Source: Piezodorus guildinii
Lineage: Eukaryota > Arthropoda > Insecta > Hemiptera > Pentatomidae
Assembly (NCBI GenBank): GCA_023052935.1
Contig: CM041297.1
Span: 49,271,917-49,335,916 of the forward strand
DNA: 64,000 bases
Direction of reading: 5' to 3'
A program made the position numbers and the translations under genes. Numbering within the stretch: position 1 is the first letter of the stretch; each line of letters begins with the position of its first letter. Shown here piece by piece: positions 50,251 to 58,086 of this stretch. Below the pieces are notes generated by a model. That model saw nothing but the letters and a program-made list of their open reading frames with translations. It was not told the origin of the DNA and made no database searches.

Positions 50251-51384
50251 GTGTGTGTGTTGTAATTAGAAATACAAGTCCATAGTTATTGAAAGGTTTC
50301 AAAACTACTCTGGCTTCATTTAAGTAGATTACCACACTAAGAAATAGTCAATGAATGTTCTTCATATCCAATAAGAAACTAGGTTAATTTATAGAAATGA
50401 TTTTTAATTATTCCTAAAAGCATAAATATGCTCGGGCTAATTTTATGCATACTAATATAAAAAGAAAAAAGTGATAGTAAATAAATTCTCAATTTCAAAT
50501 GACAATCTTATGGCAAACGTAACAATATATTATTATTTAAACTTAACAATAAAAAACTTTTATTTATTTTACTATTTTTCTAAAAAAAATAAAAAGCAAT
50601 ACTTTTACATTGTATAGAACTTCAGAAGGGGTAGTAGCACATTATAAATTTTACCTCATAATTCCTAGAACAGAGTGAATGAAACTTGGAGGTTTCATGA
50701 TTTACTGATATATATAAAAAATATATATTTTCATACATTTGGAGCCTTTCAGCATCAAAAGAGCTAAACAGTTGGTTTTTAAAAAGACCATATTGGAGGA
50801 AAGTAAATTCTATCATATCAAAAACTTTCTTCCTGGTTTTCAGGTTTTGGACAACATAACAATCCCTCTCAATTGAGTTAAAAGACTTTAAAGATTTTAG
50901 GATAAAAAGAGTACAGTATGGAGAAATGTCTTCGTCTCAAATTACTTCACCACTTGCTCCCTCGCCTCTCTATTTTGAAATAATCAACTCCATATTTTAG
51001 TAGCAAGTAAAGTATATTAAAAATAAGACTTCAATGATAGAGTTATTATTTATTTTTTCAATTGGCGTAACTAATGATAAGAATAGTATTAGGTTACACT
51101 TCTTATCTACAAACTCTAATTGAAAAGAGATAATTTTAAAATCAACAGGTCTCTATAGAATAGAATATATAATTTATAAACAATGTCTTAGGATTGAATT
51201 TTCCAAATCAATAAACAGTAAAAGTAATCTAAATATTATAAATATATTTAAGTTTACTTACACCAATACCATCTCCTGCTAAATACAGTTTCAATTCATC
51301 ATAAACATTGTTCCAAACAAGGAGGTGAATAGGATAATCTTTTTTAATATCATCAATACTCAATAATTTCGGACTTTCTGCCAT
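21591..51384 (-). CDS. ANKRD13: ANKRD13 ubiquitin-binding ankyrin protein (13 exons, complete)
   Basis: Exons: 51262-51384, 48814-48949, 47746-47870, 47616-47661, 41921-42064, 36487-36667, 35045-35252, 32880-33008, 30488-30638, 28207-28368, 26894-26997, 25556-25638, 21591-21840. Total 1842 nt, 613 codons, every junction in frame; human ANKRD13 proteins are about 520-630. The N terminus holds ankyrin repeats ([30 protein letters not shown]). The family-specific GPCR-chaperone-type domain follows: [68 protein letters not shown]. The C terminus has ubiquitin-interacting motifs near 480-497, 523-537, 570-584 (weaker) and 598-613. Known role: ANKRD13 proteins bind Lys63-linked ubiquitin on endocytosed receptors. 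Introns reach ~6 kb and hold most transposons here. Head-to-head with the FAPP1 gene. Confidence 0.96.
23813..25409. mobile_element. TIR element family T2, copy 1 (with nested SINE)
   Basis: Ends AATTGAGATGTTGATTTCCA (23813) and, inverted, TGGAAATCAACATCTTAATT (to 25409). A short motif, TCCAAAARGTACTA, recurs in both orientations near both ends (around 23830, 23980, 24015, 24045, 25130, 25155, 25190, 25380). No transposase frame. It is an inverted-orientation copy of 31312-32365 and is split by the SINE at 24211-24508. It lies in the last ANKRD13 intron. Confidence 0.75.
24211..24508 (+). mobile_element. tRNA-derived SINE (family S2), intact
   Basis: A perfect 13 bp duplication AATCAGTTTTTAG (24198-24210 and 24509-24521) flanks it. 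The head is tRNA-like: GAGCCCGTGGCTGAGTGGC (A box) and GTTGTGAGTTCGAATCCC (B box ~24266-24278), i.e. an internal Pol III promoter. The body has CACCCACAGG..CCGGGTATGTGAGA, then ACTCACAAAATTAGGCGTAG, and ends in a (GAA)n tail. It is GC-richer than its host. Not a functional tRNA gene. Confidence 0.92.
25805..26132. mobile_element. piggyBac-like MITE
   Basis: The left end TTAA-CCCTTTCGTGTCCGTGGAC-TACTAC at 25805 and the reverse complement of the right end, CAATCCTTTAGCATCTGACTAC at ~26131, are related inverted termini. TTAA (25805-25808) is intact on the left and reads TGAA on the right. The interior is AT-rich with an A18 run and no coding frame. Confidence 0.55.
26190..26620 (+). pseudogene. 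LINE ORF2 C-terminal relic
   Basis: Broken frames read [36 protein letters not shown], and after a frameshift [18 protein letters not shown] and [11 protein letters not shown]. This order is the pattern at the end of many non-LTR retrotransposon proteins (..RLRWAGHV.R M....P.K... R..R..W). In the ANKRD13 intron between exons 11 and 12; antisense to the gene. Confidence 0.55.
27207..28082 (-). mobile_element. TIR element family T1, copy 2
   Basis: Reverse-orientation copy of the 7409-8297 element: it starts TTTTACTTTCACTTACTTATA and ends GGAGGTAAGTGAAAGTCTG..CACCAGATTTTT. Landmarks such as TGATAAAAAGGTGATAAGAC and CCATCAAATTT-type blocks are shared. No coding frame. Lies in the ANKRD13 intron between exons 10 and 11. 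Confidence 0.75.
28550..29743 (+). mobile_element. mariner transposon, inactive
   Basis: Inverted ends TTAGGATGAGTAAAAAAAAT (28550) and, on the other strand, TTGGGGCGAGTAAAAAAGAA (29743), each next to a TA target (28548-28549 and 29744-29745). Length 1194 bp fits mariner. Broken frames give [63 protein letters not shown] and FYV at the end, the usual transposase order with several stops, frameshifts and a rearranged middle (29285-29345). Last open piece is 29412-29669. In an ANKRD13 intron, antisense. Confidence 0.9.
30100..30325. mobile_element. Imperfect inverted-repeat MITE
   Basis: The left GGGATGGTATGGGTTGGTGA.. and the right ..CAACTTTCACCTCGCCAACA-CTTACTACCC are related as reverse complements. 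The interior is GC-richer with CACCACTACGGCG and AGTGGGTGTGCG. A similar end (TTTCCACCTACCTCTCC..CACCATGTAAAG) occurs near 1045-1075. Confidence 0.4.
30930..31117 (+). mobile_element. SINE fragment (family S1)
   Basis: Shares the ordered blocks GGTAGTTCCGAGCC, GATACTCATTAAAGATCCCT, AAAATTTAGGACTCCCACTG, TAGCCACAGAAGCATAAAAG and TGATGTTAAATGAATAAACA with 10375-10625 (other strand). The tRNA-like head is missing. Confidence 0.65.
31312..32365. mobile_element. TIR element family T2, copy 2 (with nested MITE)
   Basis: Ends AATTGAGATGTTGATTTCCA and, inverted, GAAATCAACGTCTCAATT. It is opposite in orientation to 23813-25409, with the same scattered TCCAAAARGTACTA motifs (31330, 31528, 31548, 31575, 32160, 32190, 32220, 32338). 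No coding frame. Split by the palindromic MITE at 31887-32024. In the ANKRD13 intron between exons 8 and 9. Confidence 0.75.
31887..32024. mobile_element. 138 bp palindromic MITE with ATT duplication
   Basis: AGGGGTACTCACTAC..GCTATAGCATGCTAT on the left is mirrored by ATAGCATGCTATAGC..GTAGTGAGTACCCCT on the right. ATT flanks both sides (31884-31886, 32025-32027). The related copy at 23813-25409 (reverse strand near 24825) has the uninterrupted site CTATATTATTAAC, which defines the insertion as gaining exactly one ATT. Confidence 0.85.
32527..32590 (+). mobile_element. SINE 3' end fragment (family S1)
   Basis: CATCCGATTTGCCACAGTAG..CATAAAGTGATGTTAAATGC matches the 3' end of the S1 copies at 10.4 and 31.1 kb. 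Only ~60 bp. Confidence 0.5.
33176..34263 (+). mobile_element. TIR element family T1, copy 3 (longest)
   Basis: Starts AAAAATCTGGTGTGGGCAAC..CTTTCACTTACCTCC and ends TAGGTAAGTGAAAGTAAAA. It contains a ~100 bp internal duplication: the TTTATCACTC..CAACGGTATATTA block occurs near 33375-33460 and again near 33590-33675. No transposase frame. In the ANKRD13 intron between exons 7 and 8. Confidence 0.75.
36966..37479. mobile_element. Foldback element with hammerhead-like cores
   Basis: Arms 36966-37124 and 37320-37479 are imperfect reverse complements (~160 bp) around a ~195 bp AT-rich spacer. The right arm has CTGAAGA (37375-37381), a 5 bp stem GGCCT/AGGCC (37383-37387, 37395-37399) and AAAACGTC (GAAAC decayed to AAAAC). 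The left arm carries the decayed equivalent on the minus strand near 37035-37070. The outer part recurs at 56151-56280. In the ANKRD13 intron between exons 5 and 6. Confidence 0.75.
39722..40626 (+). mobile_element. 5'-truncated Jockey-clade LINE, broken ORF
   Basis: A 15 bp perfect duplication TTAAAGATGAATGCC (39707-39721 and 40627-40641) flanks it, with a (TA)n tail. It encodes the RT segment [24 protein letters not shown] (catalytic YADD intact), then [37 protein letters not shown], a stop near 40084 and a later frameshift, and [13 protein letters not shown] at the end. Antisense in the ANKRD13 intron between exons 5 and 6. Confidence 0.9.
42190..44960 (+). mobile_element. CR1-like LINE, copy A (broken)
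   Basis: Linker ORF at 42562-42966 ([37 protein letters not shown]), then the RT at 43356-44045 with [28 protein letters not shown] and [13 protein letters not shown] (YADD intact), and the C-terminal part at 44208-44750. It contains stops, at least one frameshift and an internal deletion near 43335 that removes the start of the RT. The 3' UTR has CCCAGTCCCAGAATAA and a (TTCTA)n tail (44933-44958). Antisense to ANKRD13, intron 4. Confidence 0.85.
44958..46450 (+). mobile_element. CR1-like LINE, copy B, 5'-truncated
   Basis: Starts directly in the (TTCTA)n tail of copy A and encodes [90 protein letters not shown] (YADD intact) and [15 protein letters not shown], ending in LEHQSSVPL at 46383. 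A frameshift near 45190 and stops near 45849 and 45890 make it inactive. It diverges from copy A, so it is a different subfamily rather than a tandem duplicate. Confidence 0.85.
46930..47095. repeat. Compound (TA)n/(GT)n microsatellite
   Basis: (TA)n from about 46940 to 46995 with two breaks, followed by GT/TATG-rich repeats to 47090. Frames across it are artefacts. Confidence 0.9.
47140..47230 (+). mobile_element. CR1-like LINE 3' end fragment
   Basis: ATTGTACATTTATATTATTC then TTAGGGGACTAGCTGTCCCA-GAATAAAATTTC, ending in a TTTCATTTCATTTTCATT tail. Same 3' end order as 44870-44958, with a different pentamer tail. Confidence 0.65.
47377..47560 (+). mobile_element. LINE ORF2 C-terminal relic
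   Basis: Around one in-frame stop-free stretch reads [20 protein letters not shown] then [20 protein letters not shown] and WIDEASPC. The R..RW.D.. and AKDR..WR pattern is the end of many non-LTR retrotransposon proteins. GC-richer than its surroundings. Different family from the Jockey and CR1-like copies. Confidence 0.7.
47970..48690 (-). mobile_element. LINE relic with RNase H-type domain
   Basis: On the minus strand: [27 protein letters not shown] (48460-48530; RNase H motif with H and D retained), then [19 protein letters not shown] near 48230 and the Cys-rich [17 protein letters not shown] near 48160, and [17 protein letters not shown]. This RNase H plus TGH..L..Y order is typical of I/R1-type LINEs and some Jockey relatives. 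Many breaks. Sense-oriented in ANKRD13 intron 2. Confidence 0.75.
50192..50249. repeat. (TA)n microsatellite
   Basis: About 29 TA units followed by (GT)5. In ANKRD13 intron 1, which otherwise shows no recognisable element. Confidence 0.95.
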
Positions 51385-51995
51385 TTCAGTAACACTAAAA
51401 TTATCTATTTATCTGTAATTTCATAATGACTAAGGAATGACTGATAACTATACAGCTTACTATTACACTAGAAAAATGAAAGGCCATTATAATATAGCTA
51501 ATTGCACAGCAGTTTCCATCAAAACTGAGATTTTGTGAGTTGAGCACAAGAAATTAACTACTAACCGGCCACATACCGGCAATAAATCACTAACTAAAAT
51601 GAATACGACTTGGTAAATACATAACCTTTGTATTAATAACCACCACGAATGACAACAGGATAATAAAAATTTCACAACTACGTAGTTAATGCTCAAAGAT
51701 ATGATTTAAAAATTTTATATAGCCAGAATTTTTTAATCCTAACTTAATCAGGTACTGTGAGATGGCTAATAAATATCAATAACTGTGTTTCTAATATTCT
51801 TTTGTGATGAAAAGGGTACTGATAATATGGTATACAGATAGCAGTGGTGTTTATAGAGATAACAGCGACTCTTTGACAGGGTGCCAAGTGTCTGGTTTTT
51901 GACATCTGGCTTTCTTTTTTTTTTTCTTATGTAGTTTTGCATTTTTCTGTAAGTTATACTGTTGCATGATTAATGTGAGTTATTTCTGATTAAGT
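51385..51995. promoter_or_regulatory. Bidirectional promoter region, ANKRD13 / FAPP1
   Basis: 611 bp separate the divergent start codons. The stretch AAATTTTATATAGCCAGAATTTT near 51708-51733 also occurs at 47128-47152, next to a CR1-like tail, so it may be a transposon fragment inside the promoter. No core element is convincing. Confidence 0.5.
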
Positions 51996-54900
51996 ATGGA
52001 AGGAGTGCTCCTTAAATGGACAAATTATTGGAATGGCAAGTAGTTGGTGATTTATTTAGGATTTAACTCATTTGTCTTTTGTTTTGATGTATTCCATGTT
52101 AATTGCTTGCTGCTTAGTGAAATTTGATTTTTTTCAGGGTGGCAAACAAGGTGGTTTGTTCTTCAAGATGGGATACTGTCTTATTATAGGTCTGCAGAAG
52201 AAGTTAATCAAGGCTGCAAAGGTTCTATGAAAGTTTCAGCTCTTGAAATAACTGGTATAGTGTTATTCTAATTGTTACTATACTTTAAAAAAATTTTTGT
52301 TTTGTAATTTCTTGATGTTTTTACTTTAGTGAGTAATGTTGATAATACAAGGATGGATTTGAGTATCCCTGGTGAAAAAAATCTATACCTAAGAGCACCT
52401 TCTTCTCAAGAAAGACAGTTATGGCTCGTAGCTCTTGGTAGTTCCAAGGCTTGCCTTACAAATGGCAAAAGAAAAGAATCAGGTGAAAAGTTATGTTATA
52501 AAACTAATGCTAAATTCTTTAAATATTGTCTGTCATTTCTCTCCCTTTATCATTTTATTAAGTTGAATCTAAATTCAAAATTTTAATGCTCAGAGATTTT
52601 AAGATTTGTAGGTCACGTTAGGTAACCATCATGTTTGGCTGGGGGGTTGGAACCCCTTTATGTATTAAAATCAATTTAATCATCCCACATCAGATGTGGT
52701 ATCATGTGGATAAGTGAGGTATCATTAGAAATCACTGAAATAAAATAAAATTTATATTTAATGTTTAATACTATGCTAGAGGCAAATTATGAACATATAA
52801 AATAATTGATAAAAAGAAGCTATGCATATATTAAGTGATATGGTTGGAAACAGGGCTTAAATTTCCATGTTAATAAATATTTTTATTGACTGAGATATCA
52901 CCAGGTACCAACTCATTTTTAAGTTTTTGGCCATTTCATTTCAATTCAAACCAAATTAAATTTACATATTTCACAGGATTTGCATAATTTACATGCTCTG
53001 CATATTTTTACATCTTTTTCTCCATTTGTTATTTCTTAATGTTATTTACATCGGACCTCAAAGAATAGATAACAATTGCTTTATATTAATGGGCCTATTC
53101 CAGAACGCATCTCTTCACAATTTTAAAGGTTATTTGAATTCCCTGGAAGCGGCCATGCTAAACCTTCCTGCGAATTGGAAAACACTTATCTCATGACCTT
53201 CCAAGATAAAGGAAAAATTAGTTATATGAAGTTTAATGAATCGGTTCCATGAGAATTCATTAATAAAACAATATATGCTTTTGTTTTGTTATTTTAATAA
53301 TGAATTTTTTTATTTGACAAAAACAATTTGTTTTAACATCATCCCTCAAAATTAAAAGGTAATACCTTTTTGAGAATCCTAGTATTTTTTTATTTGTCAG
53401 ATGATAAACTTCTCATCAGTTATAATCACCCATTTGGATTGGTTCTAATAAACTGTATAGTATAATTTTTTCAAGAAATCAATTGCCTTGGAGTTATAAA
53501 CATGAGAGTCACATAGTTCCCAAAGAAACCTTTTGCTACTATGAGATTTGCTGTTTTTTTGACATATATTTGGAGGAGGACTGATGTTGAATAATAGGTT
53601 AACATTTATAACTGTTTGGCATTACTGACTTGGTTGTAGCTTATTTCGGCAGTAAAGTGGCAAAGTCCTTCTATCCAAGTATTGAATAAAAAATATCCAT
53701 CCATCTGGTGTCTGAATAAAAATATTTAAGAAAAGTTTGTTGGTAATTTTTTTATGATTAAATTAAATTTCATAAATAATTAAAGCTTCTCCGAAAGAAA
53801 GAAAAAAAAAGTCAAAATTAGACAAGTATTAAGAGAGATATATTTTTGACAGTTCCTAGCATTATGAGAAAAAATCGTCTGTAGATACATTCTTTTTTTC
53901 TTGCATTTAATTTAACTATTTTTTTTATCTTGTTTTCATATTGTTATTGTTTTGTTCTTCTACTTTTTTTTTTATTTTAGACAGGAGAAGAGGATTCCAA
54001 TAATTTCTTATGTTTTAGGTTACAAATAGAGCAAACTGGTATATTCTAAACCGATAATACTGGCTGGTTTTTGCTCAAAACTGAGTATACTGGTTATCTC
54101 AAAACTGTGTATACTGGTTTACTCAAAACTGAGTATACTCATTTACTTGAAACTAAGTACACTGGTTTGTTCAAAACTATGTATACTCAAACTAAGTATA
54201 CTCTTCTTTATAACACTGACCTCATTGCATAAGCGGAACTCTTATGACTTTTCTCAAACTTTTTTTTAAATGACATATTACTAAACCAGTAATGAAAAAT
54301 CTGCTGTAACATCCTCCAAAATCGTTTAATATATATACATTTTTTTTTATTGTTTCTCTTCAGTAACTGAAGCTTCTCCTGAAGCTCTCAAGTCAAAGAA
54401 AAATGAGCTTAGGTTGTACTGTGACCTTCTAATGCAGCAAGTGCATGTAATCAAGACTGCTGCCACTCAAGAGCCTACTCCAGATGTGGAGGTATTTTTT
54501 GTTGTATTTTTTAAAATTAACGTTCTCTATTTAATTGCTCAATAGAGTAAAATTTTCAGAAATTAAATAGAAAATTATAATATCTTCTATTGCTTTTCTT
54601 AATAACTGCATGTTAGTGTCTGGCTGTATCTCTAGCTCAAAACGAAAGTTTATTCAAAACTAAAATTATTTATAGGATGGAATTAGTTTGGGTGGTTAAG
54701 AAACAACTAAATAGATTAAAATATTTATTGTTAGCCACTGTTTCGATCTCCATTGTGGATCATCATCTGTGCAAATTGTAGGCGGGATCTGACAACCTTG
54801 ATTGTTGATTATTGTCAGATCCGCCTACAATTCACCCTGATGATGACCCACAATGGTTGTCGAAACATTGGCAGACAAGAAATAGTTAAAACTATTTAAT

Positions 54901-57900
54901 TATTTTTTTACTGACTGCTACCTGGACTAATTCCTTCCTGTAATTCTCAATGATCAACTTATCTTATCCATTATAACATTATTTATCTAAGGTAGGTACA
55001 TGGCTGGAATTTCACTGCAACTTTTTCAATAAAATCAACCCAGTGCCACTTTGTTATTTATTTTACACTTCTTTAAATATTTCTCCTATAAGGCAATAAT
55101 GATTATGATGAAACTTAATTAAACCAATGTGAAATTTAATTATTTTTCATATACCTTACTTAAATATTCTGACTAACCTTTAAGGCAAAATTCCATCCCC
55201 TTGAGCAGTGATTCCCAAAAGCTAGCACCACCACCCTCTGGTGGGTTCTGCAGTGAATTTAGGGGGGCAGAAATTACCAACAATTGCATTTGGACAGTCA
55301 ATGAGTAACTGTAAGGGGATGGTGATTGTATTTAAGAAAGAAAAGAGATTTAGAAAAATGTATTTATAAATTCTGATCATAACACTTAATTTTTCTTTGT
55401 AAACATACTGGGCATTGCTCGATTTCCACATTCTCCACCACTTGCATTGTGGTATGTGCAATCACCATTTTTTATAGCTATTGTTCATGTGTTGCCGCTG
55501 AAATGCTGTTTCAAAACATGTCAGCATTACGAGCATTGCTGCAGTTAACTGCGCATGGTCGCTCACAAGACCAAAGTCTCGAATGGCAGCAGTAGTACTG
55601 GCTACTGGCAGTATTGCCATCAGATTTTGGAGCATGCTATGAATTAGGAAATTTCAAATGGTGCCTGTTGAGGTTTGTATAAACTGTTTAACTTGGGGAT
55701 GGAGCTATTTAAGGATAAAAATTGATCCTTTTAACATTCAATTTAATTCAATCTAAAAGTGACATCACTTACTTGACAGGCTTGTTTTAAAAATTTAATG
55801 AAAGCCATCTTCAGCTTCAAGGTGGTGATCTTTAATATAATTTTCGAAAAACATCAAAATAATTGATACACATATATTTCCTATTAATTGCTATTTAAAT
55901 GTTTTAAAAATTAGTTTCCAGAGGGCACTAAGTTGTATTTTTTTTTCTGAAAAGAGGTGGTAGGATAAAAAGTTTAGAAATAACTGCTTTATCTTTATTT
56001 ATTTATTTTATTTTTTTTAAAAAGGTTTCATTACCTATAGTTATAAGAAGTGACAAAAATAGATAAACCTTTGGAATAATTTACTAGAGAGAAAAAAAGT
56101 AGGGATTCTTTCTGTGATTGAAAAGATATTTGCATAAATAAGTATGACACAAGAATGGTTGACTGTATGTAGATATTGAAGCCAAGATAATTCTGGGTGC
56201 AGTCATCAAAACACTTAATGAAGTAGAAACTTTATTTATTGTGCCAACATTTCAGCCTAAATTTTAGGGCATCTCCAGGGCAATTGATGGAGAGAGGTCT
56301 CAACAATCATCGTCGCTTGTGCTTTGATGACTACCTCCCAAATTAACTTCTCCTCAATAAATAAGTACAGTTATACCATTAGAAAGCTTAAGATTTTAGA
56401 AAATATATTATCTAATATTTATAATTTTAGAGGCACAGGAGAATAACAAATGCCTAAACTTACTGTTTATTGTTGATTTTTTGTTTTTAATATTAATTCA
56501 AATTTCATTAAAAATTTAAAATTTATTCTTAAATTGTGTGATGTGTGCATCACAACAGACTTTTAAATAATTATCTGTTGAATTGTATTTAAATTCAATG
56601 AGATTATTGTTTATTTTTAGAAATTAACTGATGGAAGCAACTTACTAAGTGCGACTTGTGATACATTTATTAAGACATTAGAAGACTGTATGAAACTGTC
56701 CATCTCTTCAATCTCCCTGCATGAGAAGGCTCATTTGAATGATAAGGAGTTAAATAATGTGAGTTGTTATTTTTATCCATTATTGATTGGAGATAATTAA
56801 TAATTTAATCTCTAAGCTCTTGTGTTGAATTCATATTTTGTTTTGTTTTCTAGATAAGTAAACCTACTATTCCAGTCATGCGATCAAATTCCACTGAAAA
56901 GTAAGCTCTTTTTTTTCCATACAATCTTAGTTTGATATGCCTGTCATATTTGTAAACACCCTAATTGATAGTTACTGTTTATACCAATTTACAATCTATT
57001 TTTGTTATTCAATCAATTATTCTCAAACTTCTATGTTCACCTTCCACCAATCATTATTCTTATTTCATCAGTACATTTTTAATTATACAATTTAAGTTGT
57101 AATAACAAATAAAATAATGTTTATATCCAGCAGTAGTAATTCAGTTGGGGCAAGACTCAAGGGTAACAGAGCTCACTTTTATCTTAACATCATCATTATT
57201 CAAAATTTTGCTACTGTAAAGTCTTTCTTTACCATCCATCAACTACCTAATTTGAACTACCTATTTATTTAATCATCTAGCTATGAAAAGTAAGAAACTC
57301 TCTGTTAGCAGGACACCTCGGCACAGAGTAAAGAAATCCCCGAGAAAAACATTACCAATCCCAAAAATTACTTTATTTTTATATAATGAAAGAATTATCT
57401 GTTTTTATTTATTTGATATCATTATTGAACTGACTGTTAGCATATAGTTTCCTACTGTAGGCATTAGGGATAAATATGGGTTGAGTCATTCTGTTGAATT
57501 ACAGTTTAAAAACAATTACCCGAAGGGACTTGATTAACTTCTGTTCTCTAGTGACTGATCGATTGAGTTTAGATTTTTAAAATTTAATTTAAGATGAGTC
57601 TATAATTTCTTCGGTGAATGCCCTCTTAATAAAAATCAGAAGTTATAAAAGAGTAGTTTAAATTGATAAAGATAAGAAAGCAGGATGAAAAATAATAATA
57701 AATCCAAATATTATATTTTATACATTTTGGGGAAACCATAAATTATTTCATTTAAGAGAATCAGAGATTGGTTTCAGAACTATAACTATGTCAGATGGGT
57801 TGCATATTTTTAATGCTTCATTTTACTTTGAACCTGTTTAGAAATATTTTTTATTCCGTATATTTGGGTTTAACTGTAGACTTTTATCTGAGTACCTTCG

Positions 57901-58086
57901 TATTCAAAACATTTACAAATTAGTAAAGATTATCATTAATATTTAATTTATTTTTTCAAAATCCTAAATAACATATTTTTATTTATATTTTCACAAAATT
58001 TTAAAATAAATTCATGAACTATTTAAATTTGAATTAACCTCTCTGTGAGTAATAACATGTTTTTGTTTTGTTCTAGGAAAGCTTAA
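51996..58086 (+). CDS. PLEKHA3: FAPP1/PLEKHA3-like PH domain protein (7 exons, complete)
   Basis: Exons 51996-52035, 52138-52254, 52330-52482, 54364-54491, 56621-56758, 56854-56900, 58077-58086 total 633 nt, 210 codons, all in frame. The PH domain (1-~95) has [20 protein letters not shown]. Lys7 and Arg18 occupy the positions that bind PI4P in human FAPP1, and the WTNYW loop corresponds to the membrane-inserting turret. [20 protein letters not shown] and [20 protein letters not shown] complete the domain. The rest ([39 protein letters not shown]) matches the FAPP linker. There is no GLTP domain, so it is FAPP1-like rather than FAPP2, and shorter than human (300). Known role: binding PI4P and Arf1 at the trans-Golgi. 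Intron 1 begins GC, not GT. Longer isoforms using other last exons cannot be excluded. Confidence 0.93.
54031..54205. repeat. Minisatellite, ~30 bp unit
   Basis: Five or six diverged units of the form CTCAAAACTGAGTATACTGG-TTTA (54070-54200), e.g. at 54073, 54098, 54122, 54150 and 54170. In FAPP1 intron 3, upstream of the exon 4 acceptor (54364). Confidence 0.85.
54728..54879. mobile_element. Foldback element with hammerhead-like cores
   Basis: Arms 54728-54795 and 54812-54879 are imperfect reverse complements around a ~16 bp loop. The right arm carries CTGATGA (54837-54843), a stem starting GAC and closing GTC, and GAAAC (54862-54866). The left arm on minus has CAGATGA (54763-54769), a stem GAT..ATC and GAAAC (54740-54744). 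The third stem pair differs as C-G versus T-A, so the pairing is kept. Within FAPP1 intron 4. Confidence 0.75.
55206..55986. mobile_element. hAT-like non-autonomous transposon
   Basis: Starts CAGTGATTCCCAAAAGCTAG, the classic hAT end, and finishes with the related inverted end (minus strand CAGTTATTTCTAAACTTTTT). About 780 bp with no transposase frame. GC-rich centre around 55490-55620. The flanking 8-mers do not match, so duplication decay or a misplaced border is possible. FAPP1 intron 4. Confidence 0.6.
56151..56350. mobile_element. Foldback relic related to 36966-37479
   Basis: AAGAATGGTTGACTGTATGT matches the outer border of the 37.4 kb foldback (minus strand near 37480-37503). GGGTGCAGTCATCAAAACAC..GTGCCAACATTTCAGCC matches its arm. 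A decayed core (minus strand CTGGAGA 56272-56278, ..GGCTGAAA) is present. Short inverted return GTGCTTTGATGACT near 56320. FAPP1 intron 4. Confidence 0.6.
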
